A DNA stretch of 64,000 nucleotides from Cladochytrium replicatum (lineage: Eukaryota > Chytridiomycota > Chytridiomycetes > Cladochytriales > Cladochytriaceae), in NCBI GenBank assembly GCA_025526935.1, contig JAHLKD010000002.1:475001-539000 (forward strand), given 5' to 3'. Positions within the stretch are counted from its first letter, which is position 1. Every line of letters starts with the position of its first letter. The notes beneath the pieces were generated by a model. That model ran no database searches, was not told the origin of the DNA, and saw only the letters and a program-made list of their open reading frames with translations. The position numbers and the translations under genes were made by a program. Positions 24,265 through 36,317 of the stretch are shown one piece after another.

Positions 24265-25277
24265 CTTGAGGCTCAGCCACGTGGGGGTAGTGTGGGGAAA
24301 CAGCACGGGTGGGTATTAATACAGGTCGCATGAAAGACAGTATGCAAGTATCTGGGGTGGGAGGTTTGTTCTTTATGGGGAGAATGCAATTCAGCACCAT
24401 TGTCCCATGCTATTTTCGCAGAGCTGCTGATATCTATATTACTTAATTAAAACTCAGTTTGACAACGGTTATCAGCAATATCTCGTAATCTTAACGGTTG
24501 CTGTCGTTATCACACATGAGCTTGCTTTGAGCCTGCAGCGTCTGGTGAATGTCCGTCCGGTACTTGTGTGATGCCGCAACATCGTCAGCGCCAACACCGG
24601 TTGAGTATTGCCCAATTCGAGAGATACACTGACGCCAGTTTCCCCAGCCATGCTCCGAGCTTTTGAATCTTCCTCACTATTTTAATAGAGCCCCCGAGCA
24701 GAGCTGCTGATGATCTGATGATGATGAAATTGCGCAGGGTTGAGTAAAAATATACATGACAAAAAATTCGGTGTGCTGCCAACACCCCCATGATCTGCGA
24801 GATAGCTGCTGCTGCCGTAACGATGCACTGTAGACCAGCTCTCTTGCCCTCGTCTGCCCCGACATGTTTCTCTGTGGATCAGTCTGGTATTTTCGCTGCC
24901 ACCGCCAAACTCAAACTTGCGCGCGTTCTCTCACACACTTTGCGGTCACACTGGGCTCGCCTTTCCCCGGCAAACTCAAACTCATCCGCCGCTAAACCCG
25001 AAGCGGGTGCCCTGATATTTTATTGCACCAGCAGCGCAAACAGCCACATCACTTCGGACATTATTTTCGTGCTCTCGCCCCTGATACAACTATCTGCCGG
25101 GTGTCTGCACACACCCACTCGACCAGAAAACCTCTGTCTCATCGCAGATCTGTAATTACGCTTGGGGAAAAACAAAATTACTATCTGCATCCACAAGCAG
25201 CTACCATTGGCTAATCATTCGGGTGTATTTGCGCGCTGGCAGCTGTCGGTCCTATCCCGCTTTTGTTCTCTCGGTTC
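24265..25277. other. Bidirectional promoter region between PDCD5 and the ARID gene
   Basis: About 1 kb separates two divergent gene starts. Open frames here (for example 24790-25155) have no family match. CA/CT-rich stretches just before 25278 fit a fungal promoter and 5' UTR. Confidence 0.5.
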
Positions 25278-28200
25278 ATGAACGGTCCTGATCAGGCTTC
25301 CGTGCGTCAGCAGTTCCTTCATCAGCAGCATCAGCAACTGCAATCCCAGCTGTCACAACAGCAGCAACCTTCTGCGAATCAACACAGTTCTATCACTGGC
25401 TCTGGGGCCCCATCTCTGTCAATAGGAAACTCGCAAAACAGCTTCTTCAATAGCCATGCGATGCTCAATCAGCAGCAGCTCCAGACCACGCAGAACCAAC
25501 TTTACCAGCAGGCCCAGTTTCATCAACAGCATCAACAGCTCCCCCCGCAGTATCATCAGCTTCAATCGCGACCACCCCAATTTCAGCTCTCATCGGCGCA
25601 ACAACAGCAGCAGGTGCAGCAAGTTTCCCAATCAATTTCAGAGCAGCTATCGCAGCAGCAGTCCGTAACGCCTAATGTTCAACAAACACCAGTCCAGCAT
25701 CAGCAAAGCTTTGGCATGCCAGGGAATAGAGGTTAGTTCAATTCTGATTTCGTCTCGTTCGTTCTTATATTTATGAGTTGGATTGATCCTTTCAGCAGGG
25801 CAAATGATGACCACCCAGCCGTCGTACATGAATGCAGCTGCCGCAATGAGCGTATGACACACTATACTAATTCTGAATTGTTTCCTTCCTAACATGATCG
25901 CTCTCAGGATCCGCGAATGCAGCCTGCAGGGCAGCAGCAATATTTTGGCGTTCCCAACGGCAACGGGCGTCCGATACCACTGCATAATCGTCAGAATTCA
26001 GGACAAGGAATGCCTCTGCTTGCTAATGCTCATACTCCGCAGCATCCTTCCGCTCATCTGTGGAATCCGCTCTCCTCTTCAGTCAATCCTTCGCCGCGAC
26101 CTTCGCCTGTGTCACTTTCTCCGGTAACTGCTACGAATACGCCTCCACGTGTGCAGGAAGTTGCGCGGATGCCGAAGGATGTATTTGATCAAGCTCTGGA
26201 GCGATCACTGAGCGGCACAGGAAAAGTATCTCGTACCCCCGTCGTTGGGGGACGACAGGTCGATCTTTACAACCTGTTTTACGCAGTTATTGAATCTGGA
26301 GGTTTCGAGAAGGTAGACAAAAGGTTTTTCATGGGGTGCTTCGCACTTATTCGTACTCAACAATCCTAGCTTACGGCGGAAAAGAAATGGAAGGCCTTGA
26401 GTAACTCGATGGGGTTCGATGGAACCAACGTAGGCAGTCATATGCGGAAGCACTACGCAAGCCTTCTGCTGGCGTTAGAGCAGCAGCTGTATCCAAATAT
26501 CAACACAAGACCTGCATCGGTTTGTACTCGAAATTAGCCAACACATACATCAACTCACCACATGTTTAAAGACTCCTCAAGTTCACCCACCATCTCACCA
26601 AGTTCATACTTCCCAACAGCCGCCCACAATGGCCCAGCCAGTACAACCCACGATCGGGTACCAACCCCCAGCTGCCCAACCCACCCAACATCAGCAACCA
26701 ACTCTTGGTGCACACGCCCATTCGCAAGCATCAGGTGCTCCGCATCAACCCGCAATGCCAACAAATTTACAGTTCGCATCGCATCCAACGTTGCAGCAAA
26801 CCCCAAATCCTCCCGTCCAACCCCAATTTGCATCACAGTACCTACAAACTCCTCAGCAGCAGCAAACCCCACAACAAGTCCTCTATCAGCCACAGCAGCA
26901 AAATCCTGCCCAAATGCTCCGTCCTCCACCTCAGCAACACAGCATAGGACCGATATATTCGCAACCACCATCGATGCAAACAACACCAAATCAAGGCTTG
27001 CAAACACCACAGCAGCCATTCCAATCTCCCCAAGTTCAAGCCCTTCGATCTCCACAGGTTCCTGCGATGGCTTCGCCAGCACTCCAAGCTGCATACGTGC
27101 AGAGCCTGTCAAGACGGCAGTCGATGGCTGCACAAAGCCAGATCGGGGACCCGGAGATTTGTGAACCGGACGCAAAGGCAAAGGAGACCACGAAGAGGGA
27201 AGATGAGGATGAAGAAATTGCTGTTGAGGAGCTTGGGGAAAATGAGACGATTATCTATGTTCCGTTGAGGCGGTACGTCCCTGAGACCTCCCTTGGAGGA
27301 TGGTCGTACGAGGCCTTGAAAGAGGCTTCTGGGCAGGGGTACACCAAGTTGGGGAAGGAGAGCTGTGGTAAGCTCTTATCTGTTGCTATTACCGCTTCCG
27401 TCTCTGAATTTGTTTGCTTCCACAGGTATTGTTCAATTGACGGTCGTCACTCGCGAGATTCTGTCGGGAATGCCGCAGCATGTGTCAAGAGCCCTGAATC
27501 AGCTTGCGGTCATTTCCGCAGATAGAACCTGTGGTATTTTTCTGTCGCAGAATGTTGAGCTGGTTGACGCTCTGATCTCATTGGGACGGGGCTGTATTTT
27601 CGAACTCGTCGAAGCGGCTCAAGCTCGTCATGAGTATGTGCGCAAACAGCAGCATCGGCTAAAATCCGAGAAGCGAAAACGCGGGGTCGACGTCGAAATA
27701 GGGGTAGATGCGGGTGCTCTGGGCTGGGCTGTGAGTGACGAAGATGATGACTTCCACAGGACCACAGAGGATGATAGTGAGTACGACTGGGGGGTGTACG
27801 GGGCTAAGCACACGAAGCGAACACGCAGAAGACGGTCGAAACGACGGAAGAGGCGTGGTGTTGACAAAGTAGGAGTACGGAAGACTTACGCTGAGTTATT
27901 CGAAATGGAAGCCAGGGAGCAAGGTGTGGATACACATCTGTATGTGGGTACACCGCTACCTGTTCTTTCTGGGACTTTGGATCCTGGCCGATTTGTGAGC
28001 GAAGTGGGGTTGTGTGTGGGGACCATCTTCCGAAACCTGAGCTTTCAGGATCAGAACCAAGCTTTCTTGGCGGAAAATCCAGAGTACGTTCAGTTCTTGG
28101 TGGATTGTCTTAGGGTTGCGGAGATGAGCGAGGACAGCGGTCGATGGGCAGGAGAGAAACATGGAGAGGCGACCAATCATTTGAAAGAAGAGCACGGCCA

Positions 28201-29914
28201 TAGTAGTAGCGAAGATGAGGAGGGCGATTCAACTGAAGACGACGATGTCAAGCAGGAGAAGGTGCTTCAAAAAGGCAGAGAGGACCGTAAAGGACCATCT
28301 GGAGAAGATAGGATCTCGCCACTGAAAAACGTGAAAGTAGAGCCAGAATCGACCCTGCATCTTTCCAAGGCAACTCCTGTGCACCATAATTCAGTGCAGT
28401 ATGCAGCGTCCGTATCTCAGCCAGCAATTCAGATGCTCATGCCCATAATCAAACGAAAACCGGGTCGTCCACGGAAAGCTGAACAACAGCTGATTGCTCA
28501 GATGAGGGCTGCTTCAAATGCCGCCAGCAACGCCGGCTGGGCAGGAGGGATTACTGGTGCGAGCTCACGATCGAGTGCAGGAACTGCGCTAACTGCCACT
28601 CCCGCTCGATCCGATAAATCTGGTCCAAAGAATCCTAGCGTGCAGGAGTTAGTGCTAGCGAATGCGGTGGGGGACTCAAGTGGGCAAGAGAGAAAACGGC
28701 ACGAATCATTGTCGCGGACTGCTCCAGGTGCTACACTTGTTCTTGAGTGTATGGGGAAGCTGGGCGGTGATGTCTGGAATGCACGGGAGGCAATACGGAA
28801 AGTCAATCAGCTGCATGTTGATGAGCTCTCGATGCTTAACAGCCCACTGCATGCTCTCGGACACCGAAAGAATTGCCTACTTGCGCTCTCCAACATCGGG
28901 ATGCACTTTCGGATTCCGTCAATCGCCGTGGGCCAGATTCTCGTTGACGTGATCTCTGATTTTCTGTCAGATGACAGTAGCGACCTTTACTACGTCGGCC
29001 CCGCTTTGGACGCCTTGGCAAAGATTGTGGTGCAAGCAGACAATCGTGAGATGGTGGCTCAGCTTGAACGGTTAGAGCTCCTGATCGACCGCCTGGCTGG
29101 ATTATTGCCGGACGCAGTAGAGACTGCGGAAGAGCATCTAGAAAGCGGGGATAACGAGGGGCGTGGACTGTATCCTCCTATATTGCTAAAGCCCGGACCA
29201 AACAAGACACCCCATAAGAACACATTTGCTGGAATGGATGCTCCATCCACGACAATGCCGATTGTGAACTTGCTGGTTCGAGGACGGTTGGAGGAGCTGA
29301 CAACGTGGCTGCAATCGCTTATTGTGCTCTTCACGCTCACATCGCTGAACGACAAACTGCGAATATATGTTGGTTCGCGGCGAGGGACCGTCTCGCTTTT
29401 CCTCCGCATTGCCAGAGCCACACATACGGTTGTAACGAAGGAATGGCTCCCAGCGGATTTCTGGGCCGATGCGGCAACCGTCGGTGCCGTTGAAGCCCTG
29501 CAGGTAGCCACTGCGGTGGCCGGGCGGAAACCGGAAGAGCTTGCGACGGCATTGGAGCGATGGGAGACCATGGTGGACATGAGCGCGCATGCGATGCGGA
29601 CGGTTGTGGAGTGTAGCCGCGCTGCTGGGAATCGTATTCTCATGACACGATTCGAAAGTACGTTGATGAGCTGGGCGAGGACACAGTGGGATTTGCTTGA
29701 GACGGCGCAGAAGGTGGTGGTGAAGGCGGAAACGATAGTAAATCAGCAGCGAGGGTTCAATGTTGGTGCACGCCACCACCATTCGATGATGGCGAACCAG
29801 CAGAATCGGGTGGAGGCGCTCGGAAGGATGAGTGCGCGGGTGAGTTCGCTGATTCAGGCTGACGTAGGCCGGATGGCGGCAGAGTGTTTGTTTATGATAC
29901 CTGGGGACTTGTGA
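25278..29914 (+). CDS. SWI1: ARID-domain subunit of a SWI/SNF chromatin remodeller (SWI1/BAF250 type)
   Basis: Exons 25278-25731, 25796 (or 25799)-25851, 25908-26312, 26370-26519, 26572-27367 and 27426-29914 give about 1449 residues. The N-terminus is Gln/His/Ser-rich. The ARID DNA-binding domain spans about residues 258-350: QVDLYNLFYAVIESGGFEK, then LTAEKKWKALSNSMGF and MRKHYASLLLALEQ. A Gln/Pro-rich linker follows. Near residue 960 a typical AT-hook reads KRKPGRPRK, next to acidic SSSEDEEGDSTEDDD. The last 400 residues are helical, in the position of the BAF250/Swi1 C-terminal repeat domain, and include ALSNIGMHFRIPS. The complex slides or evicts nucleosomes at promoters (family knowledge). 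The exon 2 acceptor is a CAGCAG tandem site, so a one-Ala difference is possible. Confidence 0.86.
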
Positions 29915-30087
29915 AGCCAGCCCATGAAGGAAATGTTACGAGATTTCTTAGTGTTGTCGTCTTTATGTTTAAATGTGATAGAATATCGCGGCTTTAAAGT
30001 TGTGACAGAGGGCAATTGAACGATGGCAGACACTCCCATGGACTACCATTCAATGATACATAAGAGGAATGCTCCTCAAAAGTGCGG

Positions 30088-31107
30088 TCAAACGAAAAGA
30101 AAGTTCATGTTGCGAGCAGCATCAACGATAATCTTTGCAGCTTCATCGCCATGAATATTCCAAACGCTGTTCCCAATAATCGCCAAAAGAAAAGCCATGA
30201 ATTGAGCCCCGTCGGCCTCTACAACTCGCACATTCATATTCGCCATGTAGTGGGACACCAACGTTTTTCGGAATCGGGTGACTGCAGAACCATCGAACAC
30301 GCTGGACTTCTCCATGAGATACAGGTTTGCGCACATCTGAACCACTTCAAAGAAGCCGCGACCATATCGCATCATCTCCCAATCCAGAATCCAAATCTGG
30401 GCATCTTTCCCGAGGTACACCGAGTTGGGCCAAAAATCTCCCATGAGCAAGCATGTCCTCGGCTCTTCTTCGGATTTGTATTTTGCCACCAGTGCTCTCG
30501 CACCAGACAATGCTTCTTGAACATCCCCCGGATATCGACCGAGTGCGTCCGCAAACGTTCCATAGTAGTACCCTTTGATGATGCTGTGGCCATTTTCATT
30601 TCTGAATCGATCGGGATCAGCCATGTTTTGTGGTGTGTATGAATGAACCGTCGAAAGAAACGACACCAGTGTCTCCGCTAGACTCTCTACTTCAGCCGAG
30701 TCCCTGTTCGCTCTGAAGTAATCTAGCAGAGAGACGAGTTCGTTCCCCGCATCTTCCATGATAATCACGTAATGCGGTTCTCCATGGCTGTGATAGAGCT
30801 TTGGGACACGGATGCGACCATGGTTCACGAATGTCTGGCCCGCCCAGGACAGCGCGCCCGCTTCAATGTCGAAACGGGTTCGTGGAAGTGGGAAGGACGA
30901 CTGCTTGGCAAGGAAAGGTGCATAGTGTTTCAGGATGACGCTCGGTCCGTGGTCGAAGGACACGCGGTACACAAAGTTTGCCAGGCCACCAGATAGAGCC
31001 GTGCATGATTTCGGAGGATGAGGGAAGGATGGAAGGTCCAGCGTGCGGAATAGGGAGAGTGCGCGCTGCGGAGTATCGAGGATCAGCATTTTGTGATCCA
31101 TCGCCAT
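30088..31107 (-). CDS. APH/choline-kinase-like phosphotransferase
   Basis: A single exon of 339 residues starts at ATG 31107; the open frame runs further up but only with GTG. The N-lobe has a glycine-rich turn (ALSGGLANFVYRV) and a lysine in SVILKHYAP. The hinge region reads YVIIMEDAG. The catalytic loop is LLMGDFWPNSVYL and the metal-binding motif is WILDWEMMRYG, i.e. GDxxxxN and D-W-E of the aminoglycoside phosphotransferase superfamily (PF01636 type). The first Asp and the Asn fit the usual catalytic base and Mg ligand. Fungal members phosphorylate small alcohols or are of unknown substrate. Methylthioribose or choline kinases are possible, but nothing here decides it. It converges with the ARID gene, 174 bp away. 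Confidence 0.8.
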   Translation of the reverse strand: MAMDHKMLILDTPQRALSLFRTLDLPSFPHPPKSCTALSGGLANFVYRVSFDHGPSVILKHYAPFLAKQSSFPLPRTRFDIEAGALSWAGQTFVNHGRIRVPKLYHSHGEPHYVIIMEDAGNELVSLLDYFRANRDSAEVESLAETLVSFLSTVHSYTPQNMADPDRFRNENGHSIIKGYYYGTFADALGRYPGDVQEALSGARALVAKYKSEEEPRTCLLMGDFWPNSVYLGKDAQIWILDWEMMRYGRGFFEVVQMCANLYLMEKSSVFDGSAVTRFRKTLVSHYMANMNVRVVEADGAQFMAFLLAIIGNSVWNIHGDEAAKIIVDAARNMNFLFV

Positions 31108-31265
31108 ACCGTTAAGAACGGGAGGACGCCGGGCTTTGAAGGATGGACTCACCACCTCACCAAACTAGGATACCAATTCAATTCATTCAATAATATGGAC
31201 TTGTTTCAACGAATACAAATAATAGACTCAATACTTATTATCTTCACCTCGAAATACCAAAGTTT

Positions 31266-32282
31266 TTGAACGTCGCCGTCGTTGGTCCTGGCTTCGTCGG
31301 TTCGGCACTGCTGCCACAGCTCTCAAATCAGGTTGTAGCAACCCGTGACTCGTCTAGATACCCCTGCGTCGTTGTTGAGTGCACTTCATCGCAGGATCTG
31401 GCCAAGACCGATACCCCGTTGATTGTCCCGGCGGCTCCATCTTGCAACTCCAAACTAAAAATGGTTTTCGGGAAGCCTGGAGCTTTACAAGGTCATCAGG
31501 GATCGGTCAAAGCCAGCGAGTGGACGCACGGCACCTTTGGTGTAGCATGAGGCAACCGTTTGCTGTGCTTTTGCTCGCGTGGATCCTGTAGTGTGCTCTG
31601 TTGACACCATATCTTCAGGGCTGGCTTGCCGATCCTCAGCACGCTGAACGCTTTGGTCCGCACGGGTGACGAGATCGAAAAGATCGAAGGAATTTTCTCG
31701 GAACATACTCGTTCATCTTCAACTCCAACTCATTCTCAACTCCTGGTGCGTCGGCTTCTGCACGCAAATTCTCGGACATTGTGCTAGCCGCTAATGAGAA
31801 TGGATATCCGTTATGCTCTGCATGTCATTGCAATGACTTATTTACTCATGTGTACTTATTTTCCTTTCAGCAACCTGACCCGCGGTTTGAATTGTCTGTC
31901 TCAACTTGGGTCGTCTCGCTGGCATCCCTCTGGATCATTTCACTTTGTCTGTTGAGAACATCGTCCCAGAAGCGCGTCGCACAGTTGCCAAGGAGTTCTT
32001 GAGGGCTGCCCAACTTTTGCTGCGCTTAATGCACAGGCGCAGGCACACGGTGAAGTCATTCGTAACGTTGGGTTTGTTGTGGACGGGAAGGACGGTGTGA
32101 GGTTACAGCGTGCCCTGGCGCGCACACCGTCGCCGCACTAAAAGGGAGCGACACCGTTGTCGCCGTCACAACAAAACGTCCCGAACCCCCTCATCGTTCA
32201 AAGGGCGGTGCGGGTGCAGATGTCACTGCATTTCGCATCTACTCCGATCTCTCGCAGATTTTCGACCAGACATCCAATTGAA
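31266..32282 (+). pseudogene. Homoserine dehydrogenase pseudogene
   Basis: Pieces in three frames follow the Hom6 order: NVAVVGPGFVGSALLPQLS (NAD-binding start), VVECTSSQDLA, HEATV, GLPILSTLNALVRTGDEIEK with IEGIF (catalytic region), then NIVPEARRTVAKEFL, EVIRNVGFVVDGKDGV, VVAVTTKR and TAFRIYSDL at the end. The enzyme would reduce aspartate semialdehyde to homoserine for Thr/Met synthesis. There is no ATG before NVAVVG, the frame changes several times (near 31440, 31540, 31690, 32000 and 32150), and stops interrupt it. Some breaks could be introns, but not all. A functional copy must be elsewhere if the organism makes threonine. Confidence 0.8.
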
Positions 32283-32461
32283 TTTTTGTATTTATTACAT
32301 CGAAAGATGAAAAAGAAGAAACACGGCGATCGGGAATCCATTTTGGATAAACTTTACAGAGGTAGATTTGAATCAAGCCGTGCCCAGCTGTTGGCCGATG
32401 ATCACTTCGTTTTGCGCAATCCCGCAAAGCATCTAGAAATGAAAATAGGTTGAGCCACAGC

Positions 32462-33601
32462 TTAAAAGTCAGACCACTTCATCACGTACGCGATCAAGTC
32501 TGACTGAGAAACAACACCGATCGGGGAGCCCTTCTCATCATCCACAACCCAAATACGGTGAACCTTGTTATCCGCCAATTTATGCAGAAGAGTCTTCAGA
32601 GTATCAAACTTAGAGCAAGTGATGGGAGTTGAGCTCGGCTGAGTGATTGTCTAACAAGACCGGGTGAGACATTCAAGCGGATTCCTCGTTGACTTAATTC
32701 GAATCAGCATACCTTCAGGTAATCCAACACCGGGAGTGCCAGATTATTCAAGCTCGCTCGGGTAATGCCCCGAAGATCAGACGAGCTCAGTGTTCCGACA
32801 ATCAACCCTGCACTGTTGACAATAGGCATCGCTGGAACTTTCTTCGACGCCATACGCTTGTATCCGTCGATAGCAGTCTCCGTATCGTGCATAATAGACA
32901 AGGGACGGGCCGGCGGAACGAGACCGTTGTCCGCAATGGTCTTATTCCAGTCGATTATGCCATCCAACAGATCCGTGTGGCTCGCTGCGAAGCGAACAAT
33001 GTCGCTCTGCGTGAGTATGTAAGGCGATCGTTCATTGAGCGCGTCTGTGATCAGAGCGCGGTGTGTTCCCTTCGTAAACGCAAACCTTGGGAAGTAGCAA
33101 CTTAAGAGTCACACGTTGAAGTAATAAAAAAAAAGGTTTCCGTACAAAGTTGATTCGATGGTATCCCTGTAATCCCTCTCAAAAATCCTGTAGGACTCCT
33201 CCTCGGCGTCAAGCGTCATCGCGCTTTCAAGGTTGGCGGAAAGGTCTGGGGCTGCACCACTGGGATTTGTCAAGTGGTGTCCAAACTTTGCGACGACAAA
33301 ATTCAGAACGTCCATTGTGGAGATGATGTACACGATGACCTTCCCGTTGTGGGAGAACACGGGGAGGGAGAGGAGAGAGTGCTTGGCCATGGTTTGGAGG
33401 GCATCTTCGATGGAAACTGTAGGACCAACAGCAATGAGCTGGAAAACGGTTTAGAGGCATTCTGGCATTGGCATGCTTGATTACCTGAGGCTTCACGAGC
33501 CCAAGATCTGCAAATGTCACCGATCCGAATCGGGTCATCGTCAAATTGAGTGGATTTACGGTGCACGTGGATGAATGAGCTGCATTTTCATCTTTCAACA
33601 T
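32462..33601 (-). CDS. Four-CBS-domain protein, AMPK-gamma/CBSX-like
   Basis: Four exons (33601-33485, 33438-33146, 33100-32713, 32650-32462) give 328 residues. CBS-like strands include ALQTMAKHSLLSLPVFSHNG and STMDVLNFVV in the second domain and PYILTQSDIVRF before the third. The third has AIDGYKRMASKKVPAMPIVN and IVGTLSSSDLRGI; the last has HRIWVVDDEKG and IGVVSQSDLIAYV. Paired CBS domains bind adenine nucleotides and act as energy sensors (family knowledge). The layout resembles Snf4/AMPK gamma and plant CBSX5/6 proteins. It lacks enough of the Snf4 start for me to call it SNF4, so a kinase-regulating role is only inference. The last intron junctions are clean and no lesion was seen. Confidence 0.82.
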
Positions 33602-35439
33602 TATCTCTTGGGTTCACCCAAGATGTTTATGGCTTGAATATCTATTATGTAGGAAACGCTCAATATTATTATAATGTGAGTTGCTGGACGGATCACCCGA
33701 ATTGGGGACTTTCGCAGCAAACAGAAAACAAGAACATCAGACCCCTTCTTCAACATCCAAGGCCGATCCCTCCCGTGCTGGTTGGAGTACATGAAAATCA
33801 GTCAGATATTTATGGCTCCACACACATCCCTGTTCCACCGAGTATGCCACCCAGGGCAGTCCAGAAGCTTCCATGGTCGGTGGCATGGATCCCACAGTCG
33901 TCGTCTGAGTGCCAACGTCTTCGATCCTTGCAGTCCGGGAGGTTCAATGGGCAACCAGACTCGAAGCGAAGACATGGGTGGACAAGCTTGGGCAATTGGT
34001 GAGGATCCGCATTCAGCGCCCCAATCGCACATCGAAAGCACCCTGACGAGGTTTACGCTTCGGCCGTTTCACGGATAAGCCGTACACGCAACACCAATCG
34101 TGCCTTGATGCGCTTCTGAGAGCCCAAATTGCCGGATATGCGTTGGAACCGGTTGACTGGTGCATCTCCCCAGGCAATGACCAGATCGGTCTTGGAGTCC
34201 CGCCAGTCGTCCCGCGTCACGCTTGCTCTACTTCTTGCTGCTTCGACCGGTGTTGCGACTGCTGCTCGATGCAATGATGATCTTCAAGCAGGCTGATGTC
34301 TGTAGAACTCCCGGTGATTTGTTTGTGAGTATTTGTGTACACATTCACTCGTTCTCGTCTATGTTGCACTGCCACCACCAATGTGCAAAGTGTGATAAAA
34401 AATAAACGAGCTGAAAAAGAACTTTGCGTCCATAGCTCAATAAAACACACTCTGTAAATAAAACAAAACGCACATCCACAAAGAAAACAAACTCAAAGAA
34501 AATCTCGTCCACTTGTTTCAACTGCCAATGAAAATCACACCATACTCGATCATCTTCTCTGCAAGACTCTTCCAAATGCGCCCGACTGCTACAGTTCTCC
34601 CTGCTTGACACGTGAGTAACGCAAATGTTGTTGGTCAGAACTGCTAGTCAGCACTGCGCTTTCGGAAGAGTTTCAAACGTGCTCCTGATACCGGCTCGGT
34701 GTACTGTATCTATTAGGCTCCCTGATTTGGTAGGTTCCACCTATCATTTCTCTGTAATCACATATGGTCCCATCCTCCTCGTTTCAAACTTTTGTGAGCC
34801 CTGCCCATCCAATGATGAATTGTAAAGTAACACCATGTCTCCAATGTTGATCTCCTGCGGTCCTCAAATTTGATGTTTTCTGTCCCACTGCTCCTTATGA
34901 CTCTCGCGCTTTTCATTCATTCAGTCAAGTGCTTCTTCTCCCATCTCCTCGATAGCAGCAATATGGTCTGCTCGCCTGTGGATCAACTCTTTGAAAGACA
35001 TTGGCTCACTCCAATTAACGATGTTCCAAGACGAAGTCAAAGAACTCTATCAGCATGATCGCCATACACCCGAACCACAAAAAGTAAGGTGGATAACCTG
35101 TGACTTTGCTCACTATCAGATTGTACGCCATGACTGCATACCGATGTATCAAGCCCACTGATTTCCTTTTCCTTCAAGCCACCTCGTCAACACTCTCCGA
35201 ACCTCCTGCCATCTTCGCTCAATTGGTGAGTTTGCCCGTGGATGATATGTCGTTGACCAAGTTGCCCAGATTCCTGCCGCAGTCAAAACCCTTACTGCGG
35301 CACATACGCAATGATGACTTTTGCTGCGTTCGCTGCAGTTAATGCTCAGACCGCCTTATCCAGATAACCAGATGTGTCATTGCAAATGCTGATCAGGCCA
35401 AGGGTAGCATTCGCTCTTCGCTCCAGGTTTGAACGAATC
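33602..35439. other. Long stretch without a recognised gene
   Basis: About 1.8 kb with many short open frames on both strands but no family motif, signal peptide or consistent splice pattern. Small pieces such as LLLAASTGVATAARCNDD near 34230 look like old coding sequence but cannot be assigned. Confidence 0.5.
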
Positions 35440-35454
35440 GATATCAGGGTCTGC

Positions 35455-35770
35455 CACGAGTCAAATCAAGTCAAATATTTTGCTATATTTGACTCGTTAC
35501 CATTTGTGGCTTCCTTTGATTTGACTCCCCAGTCAAATGCCAGACGCCCCATTTGACTCGCCAAATATTTGATATACCAACCTGTTGGACCACTCGTCAA
35601 ATGCTTTACAAATATTTGATTTTGACCAAATATATTTGACAAATAGATATTTTCCTATTCGATTTGTCAAGTATTTGCAGAATGTTTGCTATTCGCCAAA
35701 TATTTGTATTTGATTCGACAAATATTTGGCAAATAGTTATCATTTGGCAAATATTTGACAAATCACCACT
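35455..35770. repeat. A+T-rich tract of interspersed CAAATATTTG-like words
   Basis: Over about 315 bp the words CAAATATTTG, TTTGACAAAT and GTCAAAT recur in both orientations with irregular spacing. CAAATATTTG is its own reverse complement, so the tract can form many small cruciforms. It looks like neither a simple tandem array nor a gene. Confidence 0.75.
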
Positions 35771-35828
35771 TTTTGCGTAAGTAGATTAAAGGGTCCTTTC
35801 AGTAATATTACAATCTTTCTGGAGCTCC

Positions 35829-36029
35829 GAGCAGGTACAAATCTGTACCTGCTCTTGGAAAATCAAGTCATGCAGAAAATTAGGTACCCACTGTCCTAGC
35901 AGAGAGCACAGCGTCGACCAAGACGTGGGTGACGCCAGGCAATTGAATTCACTCGATTGAGGGGTGTACAATATCTGTCCTTACCTTCTGGTCTTGTCTG
36001 TGGGAGTGGGTACAGATTTGTACCCACTC
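35829..36029. repeat. Pair of related 26-nt hairpins framing about 150 bp
   Basis: Positions 35829-35854 form a perfect 11-bp stem (GAGCAGGTACA) with loop AATC. Positions 36004-36029 form another perfect 11-bp stem (GAGTGGGTACA) with loop GATT. The two loops are reverse complements and the stems differ at two positions, so each hairpin also resembles the other inverted. The layout suggests a small non-autonomous element with hairpin ends; this is inference. Confidence 0.7.
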
Positions 36030-36169
36030 GATGTCGATTTGCTTTGCCATACAAACAGTAGTCTATACCCGCGCGCACTGGCACCCCATACAAGGCTAAT
36101 GGAAGACATACACCGCTATTGGAATAAAGAGTCTGACGAGCTGGTACGGTTGCGTACTTGATCCAACTG

Positions 36170-36189
36170 AGTCAGTCACGTGACTGACT
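36170..36189. repeat. Perfect 20-bp palindrome centred on CACGTG
   Basis: AGTCAGTCACGTGACTGACT reads the same on both strands. Its centre is a TCACGTGA E-box. It stands alone between the hairpin pair and the LINE fragment. Confidence 0.85.
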
Positions 36190-36317
36190 TTTTGAGAGCC
36201 GCACCTCCTGAAGTTGTCAGTTGATTTCCTACTCAACCACACCCTCGGCTGACACCCAGGTTTCGAACCTGCAATCTGATTGCGCGTCAGCCTCGCTCAA
36301 CCCATCTTCGTCAATGA

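Noticed and set aside
26555-27181. Minus-strand frame of 208 residues
   Set aside because: Shadow of the Gln/Pro-rich exon of the ARID gene.
33550-34002. Plus-strand frame of 150 residues after the CBS gene
   Set aside because: It overlaps the start of the CBS gene on the opposite strand and shows no domain or splice signals.
36245-36310. tRNA-like sequence on the minus strand with a perfect B-box word GGTTCGAAACC
   Set aside because: The T arm folds, but the anticodon arm has a wrong loop (no T33) and no full acceptor stem was found. At best it is a tRNA-derived scrap.
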